Assembly: GCA_949152475.1 (NCBI GenBank)
Contig: OX424563.1
Span: forward strand, 17,581,001-17,645,000
Length of the DNA stretch: 64,000 bases
From: Terebella lapidaria
Lineage: Eukaryota; Annelida; Polychaeta; Terebellida; Terebellidae
Direction of reading: 5' to 3'
The notes under the pieces were generated by a model, which saw only the letters and a program-made list of their open reading frames with translations, made no database searches and was not told the origin of the DNA. Both the position numbers and the translations under genes were made by a program. This document shows positions 54,690 through 64,000 of the stretch, one piece after another (the first letter of the stretch is position 1; every line of letters starts with the position of its first letter).

Positions 54690-55345
54690 TCTGTTATAAA
54701 GATTTCCGCCCTGCTATAAAGGTTTGCGCCGTGCTAAAAAGGTTCGTGCCCCGCTATAAAGCTTTATGCTCTGCCATAAAGGTTTGTTCCGTGTTAAAAA
54801 GGTTTATGCCGTGTTATAAAGGTTTGTGCCATGCCAAAAGAGTTTGTGCCGTTCTAAAAAGGTTTGCGCTGTGCTAAAAAGGTTTATGCCCTGCTATAAA
54901 GGTTTGTGCCATGTTAAAATGATTTGTGCCCTGTTATAAAGGTTTTTGCCATGGTAAAAATGTTTGTGCCGTGTTATAAAGGTTTACGCCCTGCTATAAA
55001 GGTTTGTGCCGTGTTAAAAAGGTTTGTGCCTTGCTATAAAGGTTTGTGCCGTTTTAAAAAGGTTTGTGCCCTGTTATGAAGGTTTGCGCCATGTTAAAAA
55101 GGTTTGTGCCTTGTTATAAAGGTTTGTGCCCTGCTAAAAAGGTTTATGCCCTGCTATAAAGGTTTGTGCCGTGTTAAAAAGGTTTGTGCCGTGCTATAAA
55201 GGTTTGCGCCCTGCTAAAAAGGTTTGGGCCCTGCTATAGAGGTGCCGTGCTATAAAGGTTTGTGCCATGCTATAGAGGTTTGTGCCGTGCTATAAAGGTT
55301 TGTGCCCTGCTAAAAAGGTTTATGCCCTGCTATAAAGGTTTGGTC
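54690..55345 (+). repeat. same 20-bp minisatellite in reverse orientation, second half
   Basis: About 33 units of AAAGGTTTGTGCCGTGTTAT type, the reverse complement of the first half, start directly after the inner boundary repeat. Because 20 is not a multiple of 3, three units fill a 60-base reading period and create open frames such as CYKGLCHAKRVCAVLKRF. These are artefacts. Confidence 0.9.
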
Positions 55346-55413
55346 TGGCGGATGAACACAGAATACACTCGTCCTTCGGACTCGTGCATCCTGAATTCAT
55401 TCGCCAGACCAAA
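55339..55413. repeat. hairpin closing the minisatellite
   Basis: TTTGGTCTGGCGGATGAA pairs with TTCATTCGCCAGACCAAA, with an inner CACTCGTCCTTCGGACTCGTG hairpin. The last minisatellite unit merges into its left arm (AAGGTTTGGTCTGG). Confidence 0.85.
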
Positions 55414-55429
55414 CTCGACCGATATCTTT

Positions 55430-56520
55430 TTGCGGAAAACACACTCGCATGGTTTTATATATGTGGCGCCTCTTAGCAGTGAATAGCTCGATCCCAATGT
55501 GGGGAATGGGAAGTTTATTTGAGTCTGTATTCATGTAATTGTGACATACTGCAATTATAGTCACAAAGTTTTCACTATTCTGTGAATAACAAGATCAGGG
55601 ACCCTCCAGACTCAAAATGGAACAATTCCCAGACCTTTTCCAGACCAATATGAACTGAAACCCCAAAACACGATAGCTCGTTAATATAAATTTAACATGC
55701 TACATGAACTTAACTTGTACGCTTAGGCTCCATTATTCACATCTATGCATATTGTATTCGACTTGTGAAACAACATTTGCATCGAACCAGAAAAATCGTT
55801 ATAAAACATATTTCCGCAAATCATTGTACACCCTGTCACCAGTACCGAGTAGAAAATCGATACAGAGACAGCGGTGTTTTGACCACCCGTCCCCTTTTGC
55901 CCGTTTTTAACAAACAGTCATAATTCCATAAAGATTGTGTAGATTTGAAGAGATTCATATAAATACTAATGCCTTATATTTTACAGTTTTCGTTAAATTG
56001 CTACAAAATAATTGCCCATTCAATCATGTTCAAAACTTCTTGATCGCAATTATACTGGGTACATCGGTTGATAAGAAGGGATCCGGTACGTGCAAGAAAT
56101 TTTTTGACAAACTTTTCTCCCCCGACCACTATCACAATTTGAATGATCGGCGATACGTTCTCATTCAAGAATGGCATCTTTCGGAACAGTGCTCAAGTCA
56201 TGATAATATCAACAAGCCATCTCCACGGAGTCGGGGGAATTCCAGGGAAGCCGCTGTCTGATCGGTCAAATCTATCGAAGTACTCGCATTATATTTTGCG
56301 GTTGTCAGGCATGAAGAATATTTGAGAACGTTTCACAATCTAACTGGAATATTTTTTTAGTGATTGTCTCCATCTGCTTGTTGACACTAAATTTAAGACA
56401 AATGCTGAGGTAATATTGCAGTACCGGACCAACGCATCTATCCATGGGCCGTTTCAATCATATTTGAATATGTCGCCTCCTGATGGAGGAGACAATAATA
56501 AACCAAATACTATATTGTAC
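55430..56520. other. unassigned stretch
   Basis: No supported gene. The 108-residue open frame at 55935 lacks splice context or recognisable motifs. Confidence 0.4.
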
Positions 56521-56529
56521 TGGAATTTA

Positions 56530-57775
56530 TTACTTGCCGGAATCCACGATTTCGGCAAGTAGGTTGATCGGTTGGTGGATGTGTTTGTGTGTGTGTTTGT
56601 TTGTTCGCACTCTAGCGTCCACAATTCTTACCTGATTTTCTCCAAATTTCGTGTGCTTATTCTCTAGAATACCGCGCAGAAAACGTCCTATTTTGGTGAA
56701 GCTAGGTCAAAGGTCAAGGTCAAGGTCACGCAAAACGTCGAAAACACATAAGTGGCTAAACTCCGGTTCTAATCGTCGTAGAGACTTCAAATTAAGTGCA
56801 TATTGTAGATATACTCGAGTTCTATCTATTGTGACCTTGACCATTGACAAGTTCGCCTGAGGTCTAATATTTGACCTTGGAGGTCACCTCCTCCGTTTTT
56901 CGATCTGATGCTTGGAAACGACGTAGGACTGGTCCCTTATGCTCAATGTCAATTTTTCTATGGCAACGAAATCGGTCCCATGAAAAGCGAAATTGCATAT
57001 TTCAAGATGTCTATGCTGATAAAAACGTCAATAATGTGCATAAAAATCTAGTGATACACCAGTTCATAGCCAAGGGTGAGTTCTTTTGTTCCAAGAAATT
57101 TCAAGGCCAACGGTCGAAAGTCAAGGTCAATATTGACCCACAAGTGAAAACCATGTAGGTCACTATATCTCAGGAAGTAGGTAAGATAGAGACACAAAAG
57201 TAAATCCACAGTATTGCACTTACTTAGCCTAACAACTTTTGTATTGACACCTAAGGCGTATAACCGATAGCTTTGCAAGCGCCTGAGGTCGAAGTTGACC
57301 TGAAAAATAACCTTGACCTTTTGCAAAAATATCGAGTAGTAGCTCATTTGAAAGGTCTTTGAGAGTACTTTCCAAATATGTTGTCATTTTCAGAATCGGA
57401 CGTCAATTGATGTCATAATGACGTCAAACGTGATTTCAGACTGACATTTTGGCCTTTTGAGTGTCAGATGTGCAAAGTTATAACATTTACTGCATATTTA
57501 GCATATGCAAACGATGTGGAGTCGTCCTGTGATGGTCTCTATCAATTTTTAGCACAATCGATATAATATTATCCGTTTTGACATAATTGACGTTTTTGTG
57601 GCAACAAATCGGTAAAATTTCAAAGGAAACTCATCATTTGAAGATATTATGATATAACATATATAAACACGATTTTATCATGCATGTTTAAAAAATCCAT
57701 TCACAGTAAGTTAGCAGTATAGAATTGACGACAAATGACGTCATAATTGCCTACTTATTCCGGCAAGTGTGTGGC
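56530..57775. mobile_element. repeat element with GGTCAAGGTCA block and CTTGCCGGAAT ends
   Basis: TTACTTGCCGGAATCC (56530) and CTTATTCCGGCAAGTG (57760) are a short inverted pair around sequence with AGGTCAAAGGTCAAGGTCAA and several single 'GACCTTGA' motifs. This is the typical style of widespread marine invertebrate interspersed repeats. Boundaries are inferred from the inverted pair only. Confidence 0.45.
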
Positions 57776-57899
57776 CTATGGCCTCTCATTTCTCACTTGG
57801 TCCTTCAGCGAAGCACTCGTAAACTCGTGCTTCGTGAAAGGACCCGTGTGAAATGAATCCCAGTACTTTACAGTAGTACCTTAGTATGCAGTATTTGGT

Positions 57900-59290
57900 T
57901 AGTATTAGATTTTCGCAATTTTTTTCAAAATGGCGGCCATTTTTGACGAAAAATGGCCAGTTTTGGACTTTGACGGTCGTTTTCTCAAACTGTGATCTGT
58001 AAGTTTTTTCTTATTGATGCATAAAATTCTTATATGCACCCCTGTCAAGTGTTTGAGTTTTGTTACCCTCGAATCGTCGTTCTGCGTGTGACGACCATTT
58101 TGATTTTTTCAACGGGTCCCAAATGAAACTTTCCCCATCTTAAATGTTCTATGCTTTATAATGGGACACACTATGTACCTAATATCTCACTTAATATTGG
58201 GATCAGAGATGGGGAATCAATTGTGGACATATAGGAAATGATATATGCTGGATATTCTTGTGACCTTGAATTTGACCTTCGACTTCATTTTCAAGGTCAG
58301 CGCACAGAATGGCTTATATCTCGCTTATGTTACTGTACACATTGAGAATAGATTGTGAACATATATATAGAAAACGACGAATGCCGAATATTTTAATGAC
58401 CCTGAATTTAATCTTTAACCTCATTTTCAAGGTCAGAGCACAGAATGGTGTATATCTCGCTTGATATCGACTTTACAGTTCGGGAATCAATTGTACACAT
58501 ATTGAAATGATATATATTGAATATTCTCATGACCTTGAACTTCGCCTTTCACCTTACTTTCAAAATCACAGGACAAAATGGCTTATATCCCGCTTATTAT
58601 CGACTTTACATCTCGAGAATAAATTGTGGACATATAGGATATGATGTATGATAAATGTTTTGATGACATTAAATTTTTACCTTTTACCTTGTTTTCATGG
58701 TCAGAGCACAAAATATCTTGCTAATATCTTGCTTGCTATCGACTTTACGGCTTGGGAATCAATTGTGCACATATAGCAAATGCTATATACCGGATATTCT
58801 CGTGACCTTGAACTTTGACCTTATTTTTAAGGTCGGAGCACAAAATGGCTAATATCTCGCTTGTCATCGACTTTACAGCTTGGAAATAATTTGTGGACAT
58901 GTAGGAAATGATGATGTGCCGAATATTCTGATGACATTGAATTCAAACTTTGACCTCATTTTCTAGGTCTGATAACGAAATGGCTAATATATCGCTTATT
59001 ATTGACTTTTACAGCTTAGGAATCAATTGTGCACATGTATAGGGAATGATATATGCCGAATATTCTCTTGAACTTGACCTTTGACCTTATTTGCAAGGTC
59101 ATACCATAAAATAGCGAATATCTTGCTTATTATCGACTTTACAACTTGAGAATCAATCCACTGTCAGTGGACATACAGCAAAAGATATATGCTATGCTGA
59201 ATATACTTGTTATATTGAATTTGACCAGTGACCTCATTTTCAAAAAGGGCTGATATCTAAAATATGAAACAAATATTGTCCGGTAAGCTT
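57900..59290 (-). mobile_element. satellite-bearing repeat family F, inverted copy with eight units
   Basis: The block 57920-58150 (CAAAATGGCGGCCATTTTTG, GGACTTTGACGGTCGTTTTC, TGTTACCCTCGAATCGTCG) is the reverse complement of the 17580-17740 block. It is followed by about eight ~135-bp units (58170-59260) with AATGGCTAATATCTCGCTT, CGACTTTACAGCTTGGGAAT, GCACATATAG and GACCTTGAACTTGACCTT. The end ATTGTCCGGTAAGC (59274) is the boundary motif. The copy at 17081 has only about three units, so unit number varies between copies. Confidence 0.75.
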
Positions 59291-59294
59291 CCTT

Positions 59295-59660
59295 AGCCTT
59301 TAGGCTAATTTTTGCCCTAATTTCGATCCAGTAAATGACCTTCCAAGTCGTTACTCTGCCATATCTTATATGCTCATTTGATATGGAAATAGTACATAAA
59401 TTGGCGGCTATTTTGGATGTTAACAGAACCAAATTCTCCAAATAAAATGTGAAAATCATGGATACTATTTCCTCCCCCCCCCCCCCCAAAAAAAAAGAGC
59501 TTAAACGAGACTTTTCTCGTGACTGGAATCATCATATCCAAAAACCTACAAGTAAACGCCCGATAATCATGTAGTAAAATTTTAACATTCCCAAGATTTG
59601 TGTATGCTTCATATTTTATCTGTTATGATAGATCAACTCATTTACTTATTGTAAAAAAAA
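59295..59660. other. unassigned stretch with poly-C/poly-A tract
   Basis: A C-run followed by an A-run lies at 59470-59495. Nothing else is supported. Confidence 0.4.
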
Positions 59661-59667
59661 ATATCAA

Positions 59668-59880
59668 ACACCAAACGTAAGTATCAATCTATTATACCAA
59701 TGTCATCAGGTTTCGATGAAAGCAATATCAAACAGACAATGCAACAGTTTGAACTATATAATAAATCGTCACCAATCAGTTTATCAGGAGACACACTGGC
59801 GACACCAGGGGCAAACAGTGCGTGAAAAGTAGTTGTATCTACTGTACACCAGATTGATTAAGTATAGAATTGCCAAAAAA
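59668..59880 (-). repeat. dispersed repeat D copy
   Basis: GTAAGTATCAATCTATTATACC...ACACACTGGCGACACCAGGG...CTGTACACCAGATTGATTAA...ATTGCC follows the order of 4486-4692 with moderate divergence. Confidence 0.75.
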
Positions 59881-59959
59881 AAAACTATGAAAATAATTTA
59901 TAAATATATTATATACTATTTGATACGATATTTCTCTCCTTACCATAGAAGAAACATAA

Positions 59960-60420
59960 TCTTGCGAAAAAATCGAAAAATGGTAACACCTTTGCACAAT
60001 CGGGCTTGCTGACTCACTCGTACGTATTCTGAATATTCACCCAAAACACCACAAACCGAAACAAATAACGCTTGATTATGTTGCAGATCAACAGAATGTG
60101 CAACGGTGTTCCGAACAGTGCAGACTGCACGAATCAACCGACTGAAACCTACAACATCCAGTACACGGCGACAACGTTCATGAGAATTGCCTGCTCGGTC
60201 CCCTGTCCAAGTGACAGGCCCTACGCTTTCGGTATGCGAGAGGTCCTAATTTAGGCCATGTGAATGTCCCACAAAAACATCGTGACTTCTGGTCACACTG
60301 TTGAATTTAAGTTAAATTTGCAACACACGTTTCATGATATTTCGGTATCGAGAGCATATTCACAGTTCATGAGGGGACGTGTTAAGCAATAAAGCTGTTA
60401 ACTAGTTACGTCGCATTAGC
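59960..60420 (+). pseudogene. duplicate of the PAN gene last exon with flanks
   Basis: The coding part 60087-60254 (after a TTATGTTGCAG acceptor) reads INRMCNGVPNSADCTNQPTE then TYNIQYTATTFMRIACSVPC, about 80% like 46261-46437. The Trp codon near the end is a stop, shortening the tail by three residues. Homology extends into the upstream intron (GAATATTCACCCAAAA) and through the 3' UTR to the AATAAA at 60388. No matching first or second exon was found nearby. It could serve as an alternative last exon of the same gene, 13.6 kb downstream, or be a stranded paralog piece. Confidence 0.75.
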
Positions 60421-60597
60421 GGTCTTTCACTTTTGACGTATAAGCGCCAGTCACTCGCTATGCGCTGGCGAATAATTCAAAATGACGTATAGAGGACGAA
60501 TAGATTGAGGGGGCGTATCCACGCATACATGTACATACGTTGAATGAATTTGGGGCATGTTACAATATATATATGTTTTTTTTTTCTAAATCTTTTC

Positions 60598-61775
60598 TTA
60601 CTATGTATAACTGTAAAATTGATACTGTTGATAATCGAGATGTGGCCAAACTTTATATGGAGAGTGATCTCCAAGCCATACATGATTGGTCTGAGAAATG
60701 GCTTGTGACGTTCAGTGTGCCAAAAACTAAGTCTATGACAATTGCAACAAGCATGACAAAAGTAGACCCCCTACTCTATATATGAATATGTTGGAAATCG
60801 AAGATGTCTCGTCTCATGAACACCTGGGCATAACCTTGACTAAAACATTGTCCTGGGAGTCATATTGACGAGGTATCTTCGAAAGCCATGAACAGACTTG
60901 ACTCATTACAAAAGTTCAAATTCAAAATGTCGAGACAACAATTGGAAAGATTTTATTTGTCGTTTGTCCTCCCCGTCCTGGAATATTGCGATGCTGTGCG
61001 GGATGGTGCTCCCGGTTATGAAATTGCCAAACTGGATCACAATGAGAATCATAACGGGCGCTACTGAACGATCAAGTGTGCATGCTTTGCTGGCTGGTAC
61101 TTGGCTGGTACACCCTATCTCAACGGAGAAAAATCCACAGGCTGAAGTGGTATTACAAGATAACGAAGGGAGCTGCTCCCCCATATCTTGAAAACCTGAT
61201 AAAGCCAACTGTTGCTGAACGTCAGAGTTACAACTTACGTAACAGTGATGCGTTAACGCCCTATAGATCCAATCGGAAGGTCTTTGGAAGTTATTTCTTT
61301 CCGACAACCTTGAAAGATTGGAAAGATCTGCCACCTGACATTCGCAATGCACCCACTTTTGAAATGCTTTGATCGTAAATTAAAAAGACACCTGCCTCCT
61401 CCTCCTCCTAAAGCGGACTGGTACGGCATAGATGATCGTTTTTGTGATATTCACCATACCAGGATGAGAATTGGTTGCAGTATGATGAAAGCAGATCTCC
61501 ATCTTAACTTACACGTTGAAGACAGTCCGTTGTGTACTTGTGGTCCTTTTGTTGGAGACCCAAGTCACTACTTCTTTGATTGTACGAAATACAGGAGGCA
61601 ACGCAAAGATTGTATGTCTCGACTTGAAGCTTACCGGCCAATCTCCATTAACCAGTTACTACACGGCGATAAAAACCTTTCACCTGAATGTAACAAAACT
61701 ATTTCCCACATAGTTCAGACTTCCATTAGAGAAACAAAGCGTTTCTTTTCAAAAGTATTGAACAGATTAGCATAA
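60598..61775 (+). mobile_element. decayed LINE, reverse transcriptase C-terminus and zinc-binding tail
   Basis: Pieces in shifting frames: KIDTVDNRDVAKLYMESDLQ, IHDWSEKWLVTFSVPKTKSM (thumb), then RLKWYYKITKGAAPPYLENL, NLRNSDALTPYRSN, LKDWKDLPPDIRNAPTFEML, and a 3' piece 61347-61775 with TRMRIGCSMMKADLHLNLHV followed by C-x-C-x8-H-x4-C. Four or more frame changes make it dead. There is no RNase H before the tail. It is not the Nimb/I-like family nor the CR1-like copies seen elsewhere in the window. The 3' end is not clearly marked. Confidence 0.75.
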
Positions 61776-61814
61776 TCTTAACCTTGATTTACGAAATTTG
61801 AGTGTTGACGTGTG

Positions 61815-62125
61815 CTAATTTATGCCACAACAGAGTGAATTTTTAACATCATCGGGATACAGGGGGCACACCAGCTGCTGACGACATTGGATCCGCTGTA
61901 CCCAGCCTGATAATATATCATGTGTTGCGCTGCGGGGACATAGGGAGGGGCCTGGGGGAAGCACCAGGCACACAGAGTGCAGCTGACCCAGTTGTAGGCG
62001 GCATACCCGCTGCTGACGACATGGGATCCGCTCCATCCAGATGCAAAATATAGGATGTAATATTGCTTCACATGTTTCCAGTCCTCTATTTTGGTATTTC
62101 GTTTTGATGTGTATGCAGACATGCG
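61815..62125 (-). other. minus-strand open frame with an internal repeat, uncertain
   Basis: On the minus strand an open frame reads FASGWSGSHVVSSGYAAY, then QAGYSGSNVVSSWCAPC about 40 residues later. The two segments are related at nucleotide level too (AGCGGATCC(C/A)ATGTCGTCAGCAGC). The piece is rich in aromatic residues and Cys. I do not recognise it and see no good splice sites, so it may be non-coding repeat. Confidence 0.25.
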
Positions 62126-62129
62126 TTTG

Positions 62130-62790
62130 TATGATGATAAATTTATATAACATATACTGTGTATAATTCATAACATCCATAATGTGCAAAATGAGGGGCA
62201 GAATCCCCATAATAGCGAGAGGACAGGTACAAATTGCATGTACGTAATCATAGTATATTCACATTATTTTTGCACGGATTACTTGTTATTTGGTGTTGAT
62301 CCACGTCTAATATACATTGTACTGTATATATCTGTATCAATTATGTTATTGTTGATCATGTCATTATAACAATTTGTATATACTGTTTATTATATATTGT
62401 GTTACATTTCTCTTGTTCAATATCTGTGTTACTAGTGCACCTGTACACATAGCAGAGGCCTTGATATAGGGCCTAGCCCTACTGGCCAATGCTCACTTAT
62501 GCAATAAATATACGTTAAACCAAATGTGATAGGCTAAAGGATTTATCTTTCATCAAAGATTTATCATATTAGCAATGTAGTCTGTTCATATTATCGTGGT
62601 TAGTATTCTCAAAATAGTTAATCATCATTGTTGATTATACAAAACATGGTATATCTGGTTTTCATTTTGCAGTAAGGACTCATGGCCACTATCGACAGAA
62701 AGCATAACGAGTTTAGTTTTTAATAAATAACTGTTAATCATTTTAATAGACGCAATATTATGTAATATTTTTATCAGTGCATAAAGACAA
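62130..62790. other. unassigned AT-rich stretch
   Basis: No supported gene. Confidence 0.4.
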
Positions 62791-62797
62791 TTTTTTT

Positions 62798-62965
62798 TAA
62801 AAGGTCACACTTCTCGGTGCTGACTCTGAGTCCCGAGTCTCGGATTCTCTCGAGTACAAACTTTAGGTTCCCAAGTGCCTCGGAAAGGTCATATTCGTAC
62901 ACGATCAAGCCACCAAGGTCATGTGCAGTGCTTCCAGAGTCATCCTCGTGATATCGTCTCTATTA
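62798..62965 (-). mobile_element. small fossil of a Gypsy-like LTR element (reverse transcriptase piece)
   Basis: On the minus strand a short stretch resembles the part of the Gypsy-group reverse transcriptase just after its catalytic motif. It is a small, old, broken fragment. No LTRs or other parts were recognised around it. Confidence 0.45.
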
Positions 62966-63126
62966 ATTTCTCAAAAGTTTTTGATGCTTTACTCAAACGG
63001 TATCACCTAGAAACGAAACAGTCGCTGGTGTGTTAGTAGCAGAAGCAGTTTTCAGCCTGTCCTGTGGAGTAACGTATTTGACTTTCACCATGGTGATCTA
63101 ACCCCCCTCATTGGCTAGAAAGGCCC

Positions 63127-63184
63127 CTAGCACCAACTCGAATATACTATAGCTCACTAATGTGCTCGTACCGCACCTTAAACG
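63127..63184 (+). repeat. 58-bp dispersed repeat, second copy
   Basis: Matches 1070-1127 (CTAGCACCAACTC...ACCGCACCTTAAACG). Confidence 0.6.
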
Positions 63185-63189
63185 TCCTG

Positions 63190-64000
63190 TGGGGCTACCT
63201 CTACCTGCCAATACCTGGATGCTAAATCTAGTGTGGAGACTAAGTTCCTGCTAGCGAGTCGTAAGTATCTTGAATGCTCGGCAGACCATGGTTTTTAACT
63301 CCTTTCTTGTCACATCACTCACGACCCTGTAGCCTTTTCTTGCGTACCAGTGCAACATGTTAACTCCAGGTTGAAGTTGAAGACTATATCGCGTCTAGTT
63401 TGAACATCTTTTCCAAATCTTTGACTATCACATCTTCTCTTGTCTGGGGAAATCTACGTAACCGCTATTTAAGATTGCGTATCGAGTAGCATACTTGTAA
63501 TTTTAATGAACTCATACCATGTTGCATTTTAGCCTGTATATTTGCCTTTTTTTCAACAAATTTTTGCGAAAAGTCAAATATATCTTCTGTATATAATCAA
63601 AATGGTGGACCAAGTATGAAATTGACTATAGCAATATTGTTTTAGCATTTATATACAGTCGAATGTCACTTGTATAAATGTAACTTGCGTAGCACATACA
63701 CAGCTTTACATCATGTCATTTCTAAACTTTGTGTAGTGTACATATACATGATCAATAATCTACCGTTCGATTTTAAGATTTTCATCGATATTCGTGACAA
63801 ATTGATGGGCATGTTTCAAATTCCCTGACAAATTGATGTGTTTGTCTATTGTAGTATGTGGAAAGTTTCTTGTAACGCAGTTCAGTGAAGCGCTCAGTAC
63901 ACGGCAGTGGATTATTTGTACGGGAAATATATCGTCAATGCTCAGCGGTCGGGAACGTTGTACTCAGGTGTGAGGTGTTGTTGCAATTTCGGTTGTATAC
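63190..64000. other. unassigned stretch to window end
   Basis: No supported exon or repeat end. Confidence 0.4.

Noticed and set aside
53737-55345. CRISPR-like array
   Set aside because: Units are contiguous 20-mers without unique spacers, and the genome is eukaryotic.
53855-55486. Cysteine-rich repetitive proteins (KGLCxAxKVCAVLKRF-type)
   Set aside because: They are translations of a 20-bp minisatellite; a 20-bp unit reads through all frames with a 60-base period. There are no start or splice context and no conserved flanks.
55935-56261. 108-residue open frame as a gene
   Set aside because: No recognisable domain, no convincing splice sites, and no supporting neighbour.
1-64000. Bacterial-type operons, Shine-Dalgarno sites or rho-independent terminators
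   Set aside because: Spliced exons, LINEs, MITEs and AATAAA signals show animal nuclear DNA; hairpins seen here belong to repeats.

Overview
This window is animal nuclear DNA. Spliced exons with GT/AG borders, AATAAA signals, very low coding density, and abundant non-LTR retrotransposons, DNA transposons and satellite-bearing inverted-repeat elements all point that way. The exon types (PRDM9-like PR/SET domain, PAN plus discoidin-like domain, EGF/EB-like cassette) and the 'GACCTTGAAGGTCAAGGTCA'-type satellite sequence suggest a marine lophotrochozoan, probably a mollusc and perhaps a gastropod. That identification is inference from style, not from a search.

Two host genes can be modelled on the plus strand. 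(1) 11528-15200: a three-exon, 202-residue PRDM9-like PR/SET protein without zinc fingers, whose first exon encodes a hydrophobic N-terminus. Its intron 1 holds a 126-bp-class MITE copy and a truncated CR1/L2-like LINE, and intron 2 holds a 1.15-kb foldback element. (2) 37824-46437: a three-exon, 254-residue predicted secreted protein with a PAN/apple domain and a galactose-binding (discoidin/F5-8C-like) domain. Its 7.4-kb first intron is packed with foldback elements, a 2.9-kb LINE, a 402-bp tandem duplication and a truncated duplicate of its own second exon. A further copy of its last exon with 3' UTR and polyA signal lies at about 59960-60420. An isolated phase 1-1 EGF/EB-like exon lies at 34264-34398.

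Region by region: 1-11 kb holds MITEs, 3' ends of one RNase-H-bearing LINE family (Nimb/I-like), and a decayed minus-strand MADF/SANT-like gene riddled by those LINE tails. 11.5-15.6 kb is the PRDM9-like gene. 16-26 kb holds satellite-bearing repeats. 27.1-29.5 kb is a 2.4-kb near-perfect palindrome. 30-37.7 kb holds dispersed repeats, a second satellite array, the EGF exon and a hAT-type MITE. 37.8-46.6 kb is the PAN gene. 46.7-49.7 kb is a Harbinger-type element split by a young LINE insertion with a clear 15-bp target duplication. 50.6-53 kb holds a ~150-bp satellite and a decayed Harbinger nuclease. 53.7-55.4 kb is a 20-bp minisatellite that flips orientation in the middle. 56.5-59.3 kb holds 'TGACCTT' satellite-bearing repeats. 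60-64 kb holds the duplicated exon, another decayed LINE and a small LTR-element fossil.

The most unusual theme is that several unrelated terminal-inverted-repeat elements carry internal arrays of short CG-centred palindromes (TTTACGCGTAAA, AAATACGCGTATTT, CTCATACGTATGAG, and a CACGAC/GTCGTG type). No complete, clearly autonomous mobile element and no recognisable novel multi-gene system was found.
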